Below, piece by piece: positions 17,095 through 26,168 of a DNA stretch of 59,083 nt. A program made the translations under genes and the position numbers. The notes under the pieces were generated by a model. That model searched no databases. It was not told the DNA's origin and worked only from the letters and a program-made list of their open reading frames with translations. Source of the stretch: Verrucomicrobiales bacterium (GTDB lineage: Bacteria > Verrucomicrobiota > Verrucomicrobiia > Limisphaerales > JAYPXF01); assembly GCA_002715965.1 (NCBI GenBank), contig PBAL01000050.1, forward strand, positions 1 through 59,083, given 5' to 3'. Position 1 is the first letter of the stretch; every line of letters begins with the position of its first letter.

Positions 17095-20000
17095 ATGACC
17101 GAGAAGAAGCAAAATACGCTCTACCGTCCGGAGTTTGAGCATGACGCGTGCGGCGTGGGCTTTGTGGCCAATTCCAATGGCAAACGCGAATACCGAATTC
17201 TGGATTACGCGCTTCAGTCGCTATGCCGTTTAGCCCATCGGGGCGCGTTGGACGCGGATGCGATCACTGGGGACGGCGCAGGTTTGCTGACTCAGATCCC
17301 GTTTCTGATTTTCCGTACGGAGGCAGAGAAGCTTGGCGCGGAGATTGCGGATAATGCGGATTTGGGGGTTGGATTTGTCTTCCTGCCGGCTGATGACGTA
17401 GCAACGGAGAAATGCATTGAAATCATCGAGGCCGGCTTGACGAAGTTTGGGGCGATCAAAATCGGATGGCGCGATGTGCCCGTCAACACAAGCTGTCTGG
17501 GTGAGAAAGCCCTGAAGACCCGACCGCAGATGAAGCAGATTCTCGTCAAGCGTGCGGATGGCTGGGAAGAAGACGAGTTTGAACGTCGCCTTTACCTGGC
17601 CCGCCGGGTGATTGAAAAGAACGTTGAGGAGGAACAGATTGAGGACTTCTACATTCCGTCGTTTTCCTGCCGCCAGATTGCTTACAAGGGACTGTTCGAC
17701 GCGCCGCAACTCCGGGAGTTTTACCTCGATCTCCAGGACGAGCGCTACCAGACGGCCTCCGCGGTCTACCATCAGCGCTACTCGACGAACACTTTCCCCA
17801 ACTGGAAACTCGCACACCCATTCCGAACCCTTGCCCACAACGGAGAAATCAACACGCTGCTCGGGAACAAGAACTGGACCCGCGCGCGCGAACTCGAACT
17901 CAGCTCACAAGTCTGGGGCGAGAACATCAAATATCTTAAGCCGGTCATTCAGGATGCTAATTCCGATTCCGCGTCGCTGGACAACGCCTTGGAACTGCTC
18001 ACGATGAGCGGACGGGATGTGCTGCACTCCATCATGATGCTCATCCCTGAGGCGTGGGAGAAGATGGAGGAAATGCCTCCGAAGATTAAGGCCTTCTACA
18101 AGTATCACGCCTGCCTGAACGAACCCTGGGACGGTCCGGCCGCCGTTGTCTTCAGCGATGGCCGCCACGTGGGCGCAATGCTCGACCGCAATGGACTGCG
18201 TCCCGCGCGCTTCAAGATCTACAATGACGGCCTGGTCGTCATGGGAAGTGAAGTCGGCGTCGTGGACATCGACGAAAGCCAAGTCAGACTGAAGGGGCGC
18301 CTGGCACCTGGGCGCATGATCGCGATCGATTTGCAGGAAGGAAGACTCCTCCGCGACAGCGATATCAAGGCGGTCGTCTCATCGCTCAAGCCTTATGACG
18401 AATGGTCGGAGCGAAACATCTTTTCGCTCACCGAACACGCCAGACCGTTCAGCAACAACTTCGAGCCGGTCAACCTGCTCGACCTCACGCTTCAGCAAAT
18501 CGCATTCGGCTGGAACACCGAACAGATCCGCGAGATACTGAACCCAATGTGCAAGAACGGCGCCGAGCCGGTGGGTTCCATGGGTGATGACACCCCCCTC
18601 GCCGTTCTCTCGCGCAAACCGCGTCTGCTGTTTGATTACTTCAAGCAACTATTTGCACAGGTCACCAATCCCCCCATCGACAGCATCCGTGAAAAGGTTG
18701 TGATGTCCTTGGCGACGTATATGGGCTGGCGCCGCTCTTGGCTGACTCAAACTCCGGACCACGCGAAACTCATTCGTATCGACAGTCCGTTCCTGCTGGA
18801 ATACGAGTTGGAAGCCCTGCTAAGCATCGAAGATCCGGCGTTCGGATCGCATCAGGTCTACACGCATTTCGATGCCAAGTCCGGTCCGAGCGGAATGGAG
18901 CTGGCCCTGAAATTCATTTGCAAGCAGGCAGAAGACGCCGTGGCAGCAGGCAAGGCTCTGATTGTCCTGTCTGATCGAAAAACGGATGAGAGCAACGTCC
19001 CCATTCCCATGTTGCTCGCGGTCGGAGCCGTTCATCATCACCTGATACGCGTTGGCAAGCGCATGCGCGTTTCCATCGTCTGTGAATCCGGTGAGACCTG
19101 CAGCACGCATCACTTCGCGACCTTGGTTGGATTCGGCGCTTCATCCATCTGTCCTTACGTGGCGATCGACACGCTCCGTAGTGAAGTGGAGTCCGGCGAA
19201 TTCGGTGACATCGATGTCGAACAGGCGGTTGCGAATTTCCGGTCCGCCATCGAGACCGGCATGTTGAAAATCATGGCCAAGATGGGCATTTCGACCATCA
19301 GCAGCTATCGCGGCGCCCAGATCTTCGAAGCAGTCGGGCTCTCCCCAGCTGTGATGGAGCGATGCTTCTTTGGCACCAGTTCCCAGATCGGTGGCATCGA
19401 GTTGAAGCACATTGCGGAGGACGCGATCGAGCGTCACCAGGCCGCGTTCGCGACACCCGAAGAAGCCGAGCTTCAAATTGGCGGTTTCTACAAGGTGGCC
19501 AAGGGCGGCCGTGGGGAACTACACGCATTCAATCCCAAGGTGGTTGGCGCACTCAATCGCTTCAACAGCACCGGCAAGATCGAACAGTTCAAGAAATACA
19601 TCGAAGCCGCGGATACCCACGATCCAATCGCTCCGCGTGACCTGCTTCAATTCAAGTCTGGCCGCACGCCGATTCCGATCGAAGAAGTCGAGCCGGTCGA
19701 AGACATTCGTCGCCGATTCACCACTGCGGGAATGAGTCTCGGCGCCTTGTCGCCAGAGGCGCACGAATGCCTGGCCATCGCGCTCAACAGCATCGGTGGC
19801 AAATCCAATTCTGGTGAGGGTGGCGAAGATCACAATCGATTCAAAGTAGGACCAGACGGTCAGAATCGGAACAGCGCCATCAAACAAGCCGCTTCCGGGC
19901 GCTTCGGAGTCACGCCCGCCTATCTCGCCAGCGCAACGGAGCTGGAAATCAAGATGGCCCAAGGCGCCAAACCCGGCGAGGGCGGGCAGCTGCCCGGCCA

Positions 20001-21642
20001 CAAGGTCTCCCCCTTGATCGCACGCCTGCGTCACAGCGTTCCCGGCGTGCCGTTGATCTCACCACCTCCGCATCACGACATCTATTCCATCGAGGATCTG
20101 GCCCAGTTGATCTACGACCTGAAGCAATCCAACCCACGCGCAAAAGTGTGCGTGAAGCTCGTCGCAAGTGCCGGCGTTGGAACAATCGCAGCAGGCGTCG
20201 CCAAGGCCTATGCGGATATCGTCCTGATCAGCGGCCATGACGGTGGCACTGGCGCTTCGCCGATGAGTTCCATCAAGCACGCCGGCAATTCGTTCGAAAT
20301 CGGTCTTGCCGAAGCGCACCAGACTTTGATGCGCAACGACCTTCGCAGCCGCATCATTGTCCGCACGGACGGAGGAATCAAAACCGGACGTGATATTGTG
20401 GTGGCCGCCCTGCTTGGCGCTGAAGAGTATAACTTTGGAACGGCCGCCTTGATTGCATCCGGCTGTGCGATGTTCCGTGTCTGCCACCTGAACACCTGCC
20501 CAGTGGGCGTGGCCACGCAGACGGAGAAGCTTCGCCTGAAGTTCCGCGGCAAGCCGGAGAACGTGGTCGCCTTCTTCAACGGCGTCGCTGAAGACGTTCG
20601 TGAAATCATGGCACAGCTGGGATTCCGGACGATTGATGAAATGGTGGGTCGAACCGACGTGCTTGAATCCAAACCGGCCGAGAGCTATCCGGAAGAACTT
20701 CAGGAGCGCGTCGCCACCATCGACCTGAGCCCCCTGCTCTACCAGGAAGAGAACGGTTCGCGCATACACACCCAGGAGCGCAACGACCGCACCGACGACC
20801 TTTGCATCGACAAGCAGATCATCGAAGACGCAGCCGAGGCGCTCAACGGCAAGGAAGTCGCGAACCTCGAATACGACATTCACAACGTCATGCGGAACAT
20901 CGGCACGCGCGTTTCCGGTGAAATCGGTTACCGCTACGGTGATGTCGGCCTGCCGGAAGGGTCCGCGATCAACCTGAAACTACGCGGCAGCGCCGGTCAG
21001 AGCTTCGCCTGTTTCCTGGCCAACGGGGTCAACATCGAACTTCACGGGGAAGCCAACGACTACATTGGCAAGGGCATGAATGGGGGGGAGATCGTCATCC
21101 GGCCGCCTGACGAAGCCCGCTACGACTGGTCGAGCAACATCATCATCGGAAACGTCTGCCTCTTCGGTGCGACTGGTGGGAAGCTGTTTGCTGCGGGACG
21201 CTCGGGTGAACGTTTCTGCGTGCGAAACTCAGGCGCCACAGCCGTGGTTGAAGGCGCGGGTGACCACGGCTGCGAGTACATGACCGGCGGGCGCGCAGTC
21301 TTCCTCGGATCGACCGGCCGCAACTTTGGTGCCGGTATGAGCGGTGGTCTGGCATTCGTCTATGACCCGATGAGCTTCTTCCCCAACCGATTCAATGACG
21401 CGATGGTCGGCATCGAACGAGTCAGCGACCCGGACGACGCGGCCTGGCTGAAAGAAATCATTGATGAACACGCGGAGAAGACCGAATCCGAATTGGCAGA
21501 ACGCATTCTCGCGGACTGGAGCAACTCGGTGAAACACTTTTGGCAGGTCGTGCCGCATCCCCCGGCGGCTCAACCAGCCCATCAGCCCGTGCACGAGTTG
21601 GAGAAGGAAAAGCCGAAGCAGCCCCCCGCCGGTAGTTTCTGA
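17095..21642 (+). CDS. gltB: Glutamate synthase large subunit
   Basis: GOGAT large subunit, 1515 residues, forms glutamate from glutamine and 2-oxoglutarate. The N-terminal class II amidotransferase domain is preceded by a short propeptide, leaving Cys19 (HDACGVGF) as nucleophile after cleavage. The central domain and FMN-binding barrel follow, with GEGGEDH, KPGEGGQLPGHKV and HDGGTGASPMSS. The 3Fe-4S cluster motif is CAMFRVCHLNTCP near residue 1125. The C-terminal beta-helix (GXGXG repeats) runs from about 1260, as in GKGMNGGEIVI and GRNFGAGMSGG. The length fits alpha-subunit or ferredoxin-type enzymes. No gltD lies adjacent, so the electron donor is encoded elsewhere or is ferredoxin. Confidence 0.97.
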   Translation: MTEKKQNTLYRPEFEHDACGVGFVANSNGKREYRILDYALQSLCRLAHRGALDADAITGDGAGLLTQIPFLIFRTEAEKLGAEIADNADLGVGFVFLPADDVATEKCIEIIEAGLTKFGAIKIGWRDVPVNTSCLGEKALKTRPQMKQILVKRADGWEEDEFERRLYLARRVIEKNVEEEQIEDFYIPSFSCRQIAYKGLFDAPQLREFYLDLQDERYQTASAVYHQRYSTNTFPNWKLAHPFRTLAHNGEINTLLGNKNWTRARELELSSQVWGENIKYLKPVIQDANSDSASLDNALELLTMSGRDVLHSIMMLIPEAWEKMEEMPPKIKAFYKYHACLNEPWDGPAAVVFSDGRHVGAMLDRNGLRPARFKIYNDGLVVMGSEVGVVDIDESQVRLKGRLAPGRMIAIDLQEGRLLRDSDIKAVVSSLKPYDEWSERNIFSLTEHARPFSNNFEPVNLLDLTLQQIAFGWNTEQIREILNPMCKNGAEPVGSMGDDTPLAVLSRKPRLLFDYFKQLFAQVTNPPIDSIREKVVMSLATYMGWRRSWLTQTPDHAKLIRIDSPFLLEYELEALLSIEDPAFGSHQVYTHFDAKSGPSGMELALKFICKQAEDAVAAGKALIVLSDRKTDESNVPIPMLLAVGAVHHHLIRVGKRMRVSIVCESGETCSTHHFATLVGFGASSICPYVAIDTLRSEVESGEFGDIDVEQAVANFRSAIETGMLKIMAKMGISTISSYRGAQIFEAVGLSPAVMERCFFGTSSQIGGIELKHIAEDAIERHQAAFATPEEAELQIGGFYKVAKGGRGELHAFNPKVVGALNRFNSTGKIEQFKKYIEAADTHDPIAPRDLLQFKSGRTPIPIEEVEPVEDIRRRFTTAGMSLGALSPEAHECLAIALNSIGGKSNSGEGGEDHNRFKVGPDGQNRNSAIKQAASGRFGVTPAYLASATELEIKMAQGAKPGEGGQLPGHKVSPLIARLRHSVPGVPLISPPPHHDIYSIEDLAQLIYDLKQSNPRAKVCVKLVASAGVGTIAAGVAKAYADIVLISGHDGGTGASPMSSIKHAGNSFEIGLAEAHQTLMRNDLRSRIIVRTDGGIKTGRDIVVAALLGAEEYNFGTAALIASGCAMFRVCHLNTCPVGVATQTEKLRLKFRGKPENVVAFFNGVAEDVREIMAQLGFRTIDEMVGRTDVLESKPAESYPEELQERVATIDLSPLLYQEENGSRIHTQERNDRTDDLCIDKQIIEDAAEALNGKEVANLEYDIHNVMRNIGTRVSGEIGYRYGDVGLPEGSAINLKLRGSAGQSFACFLANGVNIELHGEANDYIGKGMNGGEIVIRPPDEARYDWSSNIIIGNVCLFGATGGKLFAAGRSGERFCVRNSGATAVVEGAGDHGCEYMTGGRAVFLGSTGRNFGAGMSGGLAFVYDPMSFFPNRFNDAMVGIERVSDPDDAAWLKEIIDEHAEKTESELAERILADWSNSVKHFWQVVPHPPAAQPAHQPVHELEKEKPKQPPAGSF

Positions 21643-21754
21643 ACGATTTGCGCGCAACCCAGAATTCCTGCGTGGTCGGCTGAAAGGGAGCGATGACTTC
21701 ACTCTCATCATCATTGCTGAAGTCCACGTTCATCACTTCGGTAACGCTACGCCA

Positions 21755-22954
21755 TTATTTGCGCAAATCCAGACGGACGAGATCGCCCCGGGAATTCCGG
21801 CAGTAGAGATGGCCGTTGGCGAGCACGGGTGGAGTCCAGCAGAGCCCGCCCAGGACTTGCGCTTCGGAGACCGGCTTGAATCCCTCGGGCGAGGCTCTGG
21901 CAACCGCAAGTTGTCCGCGAGCTCCCAGTACGATCAGTTTGCCGTCCGCTGCGCAGAGCGAACCATAGCCGTATCGTGCTGTGGACCACTTCTTTTCCCC
22001 GGACTCGTAGTCGATGCACGCAAGGTAGGCGCGCCCCCGATGACTGTTGCCGTCAAATCCGTACAGATGCCCGTCGATCAGGATGCAGCTGTTGAAGTGA
22101 TTTCGCATGTTCCGATTGTCCCAAATGACGCTCGGTTTCCGCCCGGTGATATCCAGCAATGCGCCTCCGCGATCATAACCTGATGAGATGAACATCTTGC
22201 GTTCAACGATGATGGGTTCGGCCACATTGATATCCCAAGCCGTTCGCCAGTTATGACTCCACTGGATCTCGCCCGTCTTGGTTTCCACGGCATGCATCGC
22301 AGTTGCGCCAAATATCGCCAGACACTCTTTGCCACGATGGACAAAGGGATGTGGCGTGGAATAGCCGGAAGTCTTGCCGCCGTTCTCCCAGACAAGATCA
22401 CCGCTCTTCCGCTTCACAGCCACACCCGCGGTACCGACGTTCAGGACGAGCAACTCACCTGTAACAAAAGGAGAACTGGAATAGCCCCATTCAGGATAGG
22501 AGGCGTCGATTTCCTTCGCGATGTTCTTCTCCCAACGGATCTTCCCCGTGCTCGCTTCCAAGGCGAACAGATCCCCCTGTCGACCAAGTGTATAAACCGT
22601 GCTCCCGTCAATCGTCGGTGTGGCGCTTGGTCCGCCTTCGTAATACCGAGGAGCAGCCGGACTCCGATAAGTGTGGGACCACAGCTCCTTGCCCGTCTCC
22701 TCTTCCAGGCAATAGACGGTGTCTCGATTCGAACGATTGCCCATGGTGTAAACGCGACCGTCCCCCACCGTAACGCTTGAGAAGCCCGTTCCGACACGCA
22801 CATGCCAGCTCCGCTTGGGACCACTCCGGGGCCAATTGGCCGTCCAATTCGTTTCTTGGCTGATGCCGTTCAGATCCGGACCGCGCCAACGCGGCCAGTC
22901 ATCCCCGTGAACTGAAATCGTGCCCAGGAACGCAAGTAGAAGTGCAAGACGCAT
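21755..22954 (-). CDS. Secreted PQQ-like beta-propeller repeat protein
   Basis: The start is the ATG at 22954 (MRLALLLAFLGTISVHG), giving a Sec signal and 399 residues; the frame extending to 23335 runs antisense through the response regulator. The mature protein begins DDWPRWRGPDLNG, the typical opening of planctomycetal/verrucomicrobial PQQ-like quinoprotein repeats. Several blades follow with the GK-x-x-W pattern (GKELWSHTY, GKIRWEKN, GEIQWSHNW, GEKKWSTARYG). It is BamB-like in fold, but no PQQ ligands can be assigned. The likely location is periplasmic. The function is unknown. Confidence 0.85.
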   Translation of the reverse strand: MRLALLLAFLGTISVHGDDWPRWRGPDLNGISQETNWTANWPRSGPKRSWHVRVGTGFSSVTVGDGRVYTMGNRSNRDTVYCLEEETGKELWSHTYRSPAAPRYYEGGPSATPTIDGSTVYTLGRQGDLFALEASTGKIRWEKNIAKEIDASYPEWGYSSSPFVTGELLVLNVGTAGVAVKRKSGDLVWENGGKTSGYSTPHPFVHRGKECLAIFGATAMHAVETKTGEIQWSHNWRTAWDINVAEPIIVERKMFISSGYDRGGALLDITGRKPSVIWDNRNMRNHFNSCILIDGHLYGFDGNSHRGRAYLACIDYESGEKKWSTARYGYGSLCAADGKLIVLGARGQLAVARASPEGFKPVSEAQVLGGLCWTPPVLANGHLYCRNSRGDLVRLDLRK

Positions 22955-23033
22955 GTGCGAAGTGTCGAGGAAGGAAACTCCTTGGCAAGTTTGTAGCACG
23001 GCGGGCCGCCAGTGCTGCGAAGCAGGGCTGAGC

Positions 23034-23768
23034 CTACTTCTTCTTGGCCGATTTCTTTTTCTTCGGCTCTTCAGGAGCTTCATCAAGCGCGTCGGGAGCG
23101 AGACATATCTGTCCTTGGACCCATTCGGTCGCGCAATGCACGAGGGCGGTCGCATCAGGGAGACTGAGCTTGTGTTTGATGTTCTCCCGATAGGTCTCAA
23201 TCGTCTTGAAGCTGAGCCCAAGCGAATCGGCAATATCACGTGTTCCTTTCCCTGCACCGAGCAAGCGGAATACCTGAAGTTCGCGATCGGAAAGCGCATC
23301 GACATCCCTGCCTTCAGTCTCACCTCGGGTTTCAACCATGCGTTTTACCGCGAGCGCCGCGACTCGTTTGCTCACGAAAAGATCGCCCTCGATGATGGTC
23401 TTGATGCCATCGAGCACGTCGTCGGTGGCATGTTCCTTCATGATGTAGCCATGGGCGCCAGAACGAAGCGCACGCTCGGCGTAGAGCGTTTCATCCAGCT
23501 GGGAAAGAATCAAAATGGGCAGATCAGGTGCAATCGCTTTGATGGATTTGATCAACTCAATTCCGTCGCGATCCCCGAGACAAAGATCCAGCACGAGGAC
23601 ATCGGGCTTGAGCTGCTCGACCGCCTGCATGGTCTCGTCCACGCTTTCAGCCTCACCGCAACAATGCATGTCCGGTGTCGCGTCGATCATGCTCTTGATG
23701 CCCAGACGCAGGAAGGGATGGTCGTCGGCAATGAGGACCTGTGTTTTCTTTTCGTCGGATACACCCAT
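23034..23768 (-). CDS. NarL/FixJ-family response regulator
   Basis: This 244-residue protein has a receiver domain (about 9-125) with acidic pair Asp15-Asp16 and phospho-acceptor Asp61 in VLVLDLCLGD, plus SQLDE and GYIMKEH (conserved Lys). The C-terminal LuxR-type HTH (about 150-210) shows LSDRELQVFRLLGAGKGTRDIADSL and KTIETYRENIKHKL. An unusual Lys-rich tail (KKKKSAKKK) ends the protein. Its ATG immediately follows the TAA of the diguanylate cyclase gene (TAAATG), so the two are translationally coupled. No histidine kinase is adjacent. Confidence 0.92.
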   Translation of the reverse strand: MGVSDEKKTQVLIADDHPFLRLGIKSMIDATPDMHCCGEAESVDETMQAVEQLKPDVLVLDLCLGDRDGIELIKSIKAIAPDLPILILSQLDETLYAERALRSGAHGYIMKEHATDDVLDGIKTIIEGDLFVSKRVAALAVKRMVETRGETEGRDVDALSDRELQVFRLLGAGKGTRDIADSLGLSFKTIETYRENIKHKLSLPDATALVHCATEWVQGQICLAPDALDEAPEEPKKKKSAKKK

Positions 23769-24485
23769 TTAGCTGTGTTGTTCGGGAACCTCGCCGGGTT
23801 CCTTGTGGGGTAACTCGTCCATATGAGTCACCCGGTTGCGCCCTGTCAAATTTGAATGATAAAGCACCTCGTCCGCCTGCGCCACCAATTCAGCCGGCGT
23901 CTTGATATCAGGTATCATCGTTCCGACCCCGACACTGACGGCGATCGCACCCTGCTCCCACGGCTCCGATTCAAACTGTGCCCGCACGCGCTCAGCGAGC
24001 CCCAGTCCAGCATCGCGTTCCGTGAAAGGCAACAGGACGACGAATTCCTCACCGCCGTAACGTGCCACAAAGTCCGTATTGCGCGTGGCTTCTGTGAGGG
24101 TGCCGGCAACCGTCTTCAGCACCTCATCACCTGCCGGATGTCCGAACGTGTCGTTAAACGGCTTGAACTTGTCGGCGTCAAGGATGAGCAGGCTCAGCCG
24201 GAGGCCGTGGCGGAAAGACCGGTTGTATTCGTCTTCGAGCCGTTCCTTGAAGGTTCGGTGATTGTTCAGTCCCGTGAGTCCATCCTTACGGGCGAGTTCG
24301 GAAAGTTTTTCGTTGGCGACACGCAACTGCTCCTGTTGTTTGCACAGTTGCTGATTGCGTTCATTAAGTTCCGCCTGTGTCTTGATCAATTGGTTGTTCT
24401 GACCGACGGCACAATCGTAGGTGTTGAAACGCAGGTTCACCATTTGACGCCTTCCCACGGCCACCTCGTGTTTGTCTCCTTCCAC
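23769..24485 (-). CDS. Soluble diguanylate cyclase (GGDEF domain)
   Basis: The protein is up to 238 residues long (GTG at 24485; an ATG at 24443, MVNLRFN, is also possible). A predicted coiled coil (about 30-65, QLIKTQAELNERNQQL) leads into a GGDEF domain with DGLTGLNNHRTF, DADKFKPFNDTFGHPAGD and the catalytic GGEEF. An RxxD inhibitory site (RNTD) sits five residues before it, so product inhibition by c-di-GMP is expected. No sensor domain or membrane segment is present, and a stop codon lies upstream in frame. It abuts the NarL-type regulator gene, suggesting one signalling unit joining c-di-GMP synthesis to transcription control. Confidence 0.9.
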   Translation of the reverse strand: MEGDKHEVAVGRRQMVNLRFNTYDCAVGQNNQLIKTQAELNERNQQLCKQQEQLRVANEKLSELARKDGLTGLNNHRTFKERLEDEYNRSFRHGLRLSLLILDADKFKPFNDTFGHPAGDEVLKTVAGTLTEATRNTDFVARYGGEEFVVLLPFTERDAGLGLAERVRAQFESEPWEQGAIAVSVGVGTMIPDIKTPAELVAQADEVLYHSNLTGRNRVTHMDELPHKEPGEVPEQHS

Positions 24486-24583
24486 GAACCCCTCAACCGA
24501 ACCTTCTTGGGTGTCATTTGCTTATGAGGCAACAAGACCATTCGAAAGGCGGAATCAGAAGTGAGCCCCCAGAAGCTACAAAG

Positions 24584-24687
24584 AAACTCCAAGTTTCAAG
24601 CTCCAAACCGACGCCACACCCGCTTCCAAGAGCACCGACTGGATCTTGGAATTTGAGGCCCATTTGGGGCTTGGGATTTGGAGTTTT
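24584..24687. repeat. Long imperfect inverted repeat in the DGC-walJ gap
   Basis: The left arm AAACTCCAAGTTTCAAGCTC-CAAA and the right arm TTTGGGGCTTGGGATTTGGA-GTTTT are mostly complementary and could form a hairpin of about 20 bp. The spacer also contains CTTCCAAG and CTTGGAA words that may pair. It fills much of the 304-bp gap 24486-24789 between two divergently transcribed genes. I see no coding potential in that gap. A lone DnaA-box-like TTATCCACA lies near 24731. Confidence 0.6.
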
Positions 24688-24789
24688 CGCCCTCCCATCT
24701 CATGTCCCGCTACTCGGCGCGCGCACGAACTTATCCACATCGCTCAAATCCGATTGCCGCGATGCGCCGTGATTTCCTAAATTTGTGCT

Positions 24790-25581
24790 GTGTCAGTGCA
24801 ATTTACGATCCTGGGCAGCGGCTCCAACGGGAACTGCGCCTATTTGGAGACCGAAGACACGCGGATCCTGATTGACGCCGGGTTCAGCGGGAAACAGATC
24901 CGCGAGCGCTTGGCGGCCATTGAACGCGTTCCGGAACGGCTGACCGGCATCCTCATCACCCACGAACACGGCGATCACACCGTCGGACTCAAGACGATTG
25001 CCGCCAAGAATGACATCCCCGTCTACTGCAATCGCCTGACGAAAGAGGCCTTGGAGAATCAGTATCCGAAAAAGCTGATCTTCAAGATTTTCAACACGGG
25101 CACGAACTTCGAACTCGGTGATTTGCTGGTGGAGTCGTTCTCCGTTCCGCACGATGCTTATGATCCGGTGGGATTCCTTATTCGCAGCGTCGGAGGAAAC
25201 ATCGGTTTCCTCACCGATCTTGGCCACGCAACGCGATTGATCATCGAACGGGTTCGTCCGGCAAACGTTCTCGTGCTCGAAGCCAACTACGATCTTCACC
25301 TGCTGCAGAGGGACACCAAACGTCCCTGGTCCACCAAGCAACGCATAATGAGCCGCCACGGTCATTTGTCGAACGACGGCGCCGCGGATGTGGCCGAACA
25401 AATCGTTTCTGAGAATTTGCAGCAACTTTACCTCGGCCATCTGAGCCAGGACTGCAACCGGCCAGATCTCGCCCACGAAGCAGTCGCCGGTCGATTGATG
25501 GGACTGGGCGCAACGCATGTGAACATCAAGCCCGCATATCAAGGCAAGCCTACCCCCAGCGTCTCCATGGCCTTTGCATGA
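24790..25581 (+). CDS. MBL-fold hydrolase, YycJ/WalJ-like
   Basis: This 263-residue metallo-beta-lactamase-fold protein begins at GTG 24790 with SVQFTILGSGSNGNCAYLE, the signature N-terminus of the YycJ/WalJ group. Metal-binding motifs are ITHEHGDH (near 58-65), SVPHDAYDPVGF, FLTDLGHAT and the late GHLSQDCNRP. WalJ-type proteins are 5'-3' exonucleases linked to DNA mismatch repair and cell-wall regulation in Firmicutes; in other phyla the role is less clear. Its stop overlaps the start of the next small gene by 4 bases. Confidence 0.88.
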   Translation: MSVQFTILGSGSNGNCAYLETEDTRILIDAGFSGKQIRERLAAIERVPERLTGILITHEHGDHTVGLKTIAAKNDIPVYCNRLTKEALENQYPKKLIFKIFNTGTNFELGDLLVESFSVPHDAYDPVGFLIRSVGGNIGFLTDLGHATRLIIERVRPANVLVLEANYDLHLLQRDTKRPWSTKQRIMSRHGHLSNDGAADVAEQIVSENLQQLYLGHLSQDCNRPDLAHEAVAGRLMGLGATHVNIKPAYQGKPTPSVSMAFA

Positions 25582-25856
25582 ATGCCGACGACCGCATCAC
25601 GACCGAAAGCCTCGTCCGCGAGATCCAAGCTATGGCGGACGAACTCTGCCCACATTGCGATCAACCCGTTTCGCTCGAAGACGCCCTCCGATGTCGCGCG
25701 TTCGGATCGAAACGTCGCCCGAAGTGTTTCGCCGGGTTGGCAGATTTTCTTGGCGAGTCAGCAGACGTTCTTGATGCGCAACTACAGGACTATTTTGAAC
25801 AACGCGATTGTTACCGTGGGGCGTGGGAATGGATTCAGTCGCACAATGACGAGTGA
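25578..25856 (+). CDS. Small Cys-containing protein coupled to the WalJ-like gene
   Basis: This 92-residue protein starts at an ATG inside the ATGA overlap with the upstream MBL-fold gene, so it is very likely translated with it. Cysteines at 24 and 27 (CPHC), 39, 50 and 78 suggest a zinc-binding or redox site. The rest is acidic, with aromatic residues near the C-terminus (YFEQRDCYRGAWEW). No signal peptide or membrane segment is present. I do not recognise the family. Confidence 0.7.
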   Translation: MNADDRITTESLVREIQAMADELCPHCDQPVSLEDALRCRAFGSKRRPKCFAGLADFLGESADVLDAQLQDYFEQRDCYRGAWEWIQSHNDE

Positions 25857-25946
25857 ATACAATCCGCTTCCCATTGCTGAATTATATCTCCACCCAATGC
25901 CCGGCAACCTGCGCGAACTCCTGATTGTTTCGAGCACACCTGTCCT

Positions 25947-26168
25947 ATGACCAGCAGAGAAGTGATATCATTTCTCGGATCCGATCCCGCAATGCCCATC
26001 GGACTGGCGGTGATTGATCTGGACCTGATCGTATCACTGGCGGACCCGGCAAAGGAAACGCTGCTGACACTTTCCCCGCTGGCGGTCGTCGTAACCATCC
26101 TGCTGGTTCCCTATGTCTACCGAATCCTCTTCCTTGAGATGGAGGATTTCAAGGCAGCAGGCCACTAA
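25947..26168 (+). CDS. Small single-pass membrane protein, unknown
   Basis: A 73-residue frame from ATG 25947, 90 bp after the small Cys protein and on the same strand. A hydrophobic segment (about 40-60, LTLSPLAVVVTILLVPYVYR) would span the membrane, followed by an acidic LFLEMEDF tail. Its stop overlaps the end of the convergent DUF1501 gene by 4 bp. No family is recognised. It may be a real small membrane protein of the same transcript, but homologues would be needed to be sure. Confidence 0.45.
   Translation: MTSREVISFLGSDPAMPIGLAVIDLDLIVSLADPAKETLLTLSPLAVVVTILLVPYVYRILFLEMEDFKAAGH

Noticed and set aside
24729..24740. Single TTATCCACA (DnaA box) upstream of the WalJ-like gene
   Set aside because: It is an isolated perfect match without neighbours and is likely chance; it is not called as an origin.
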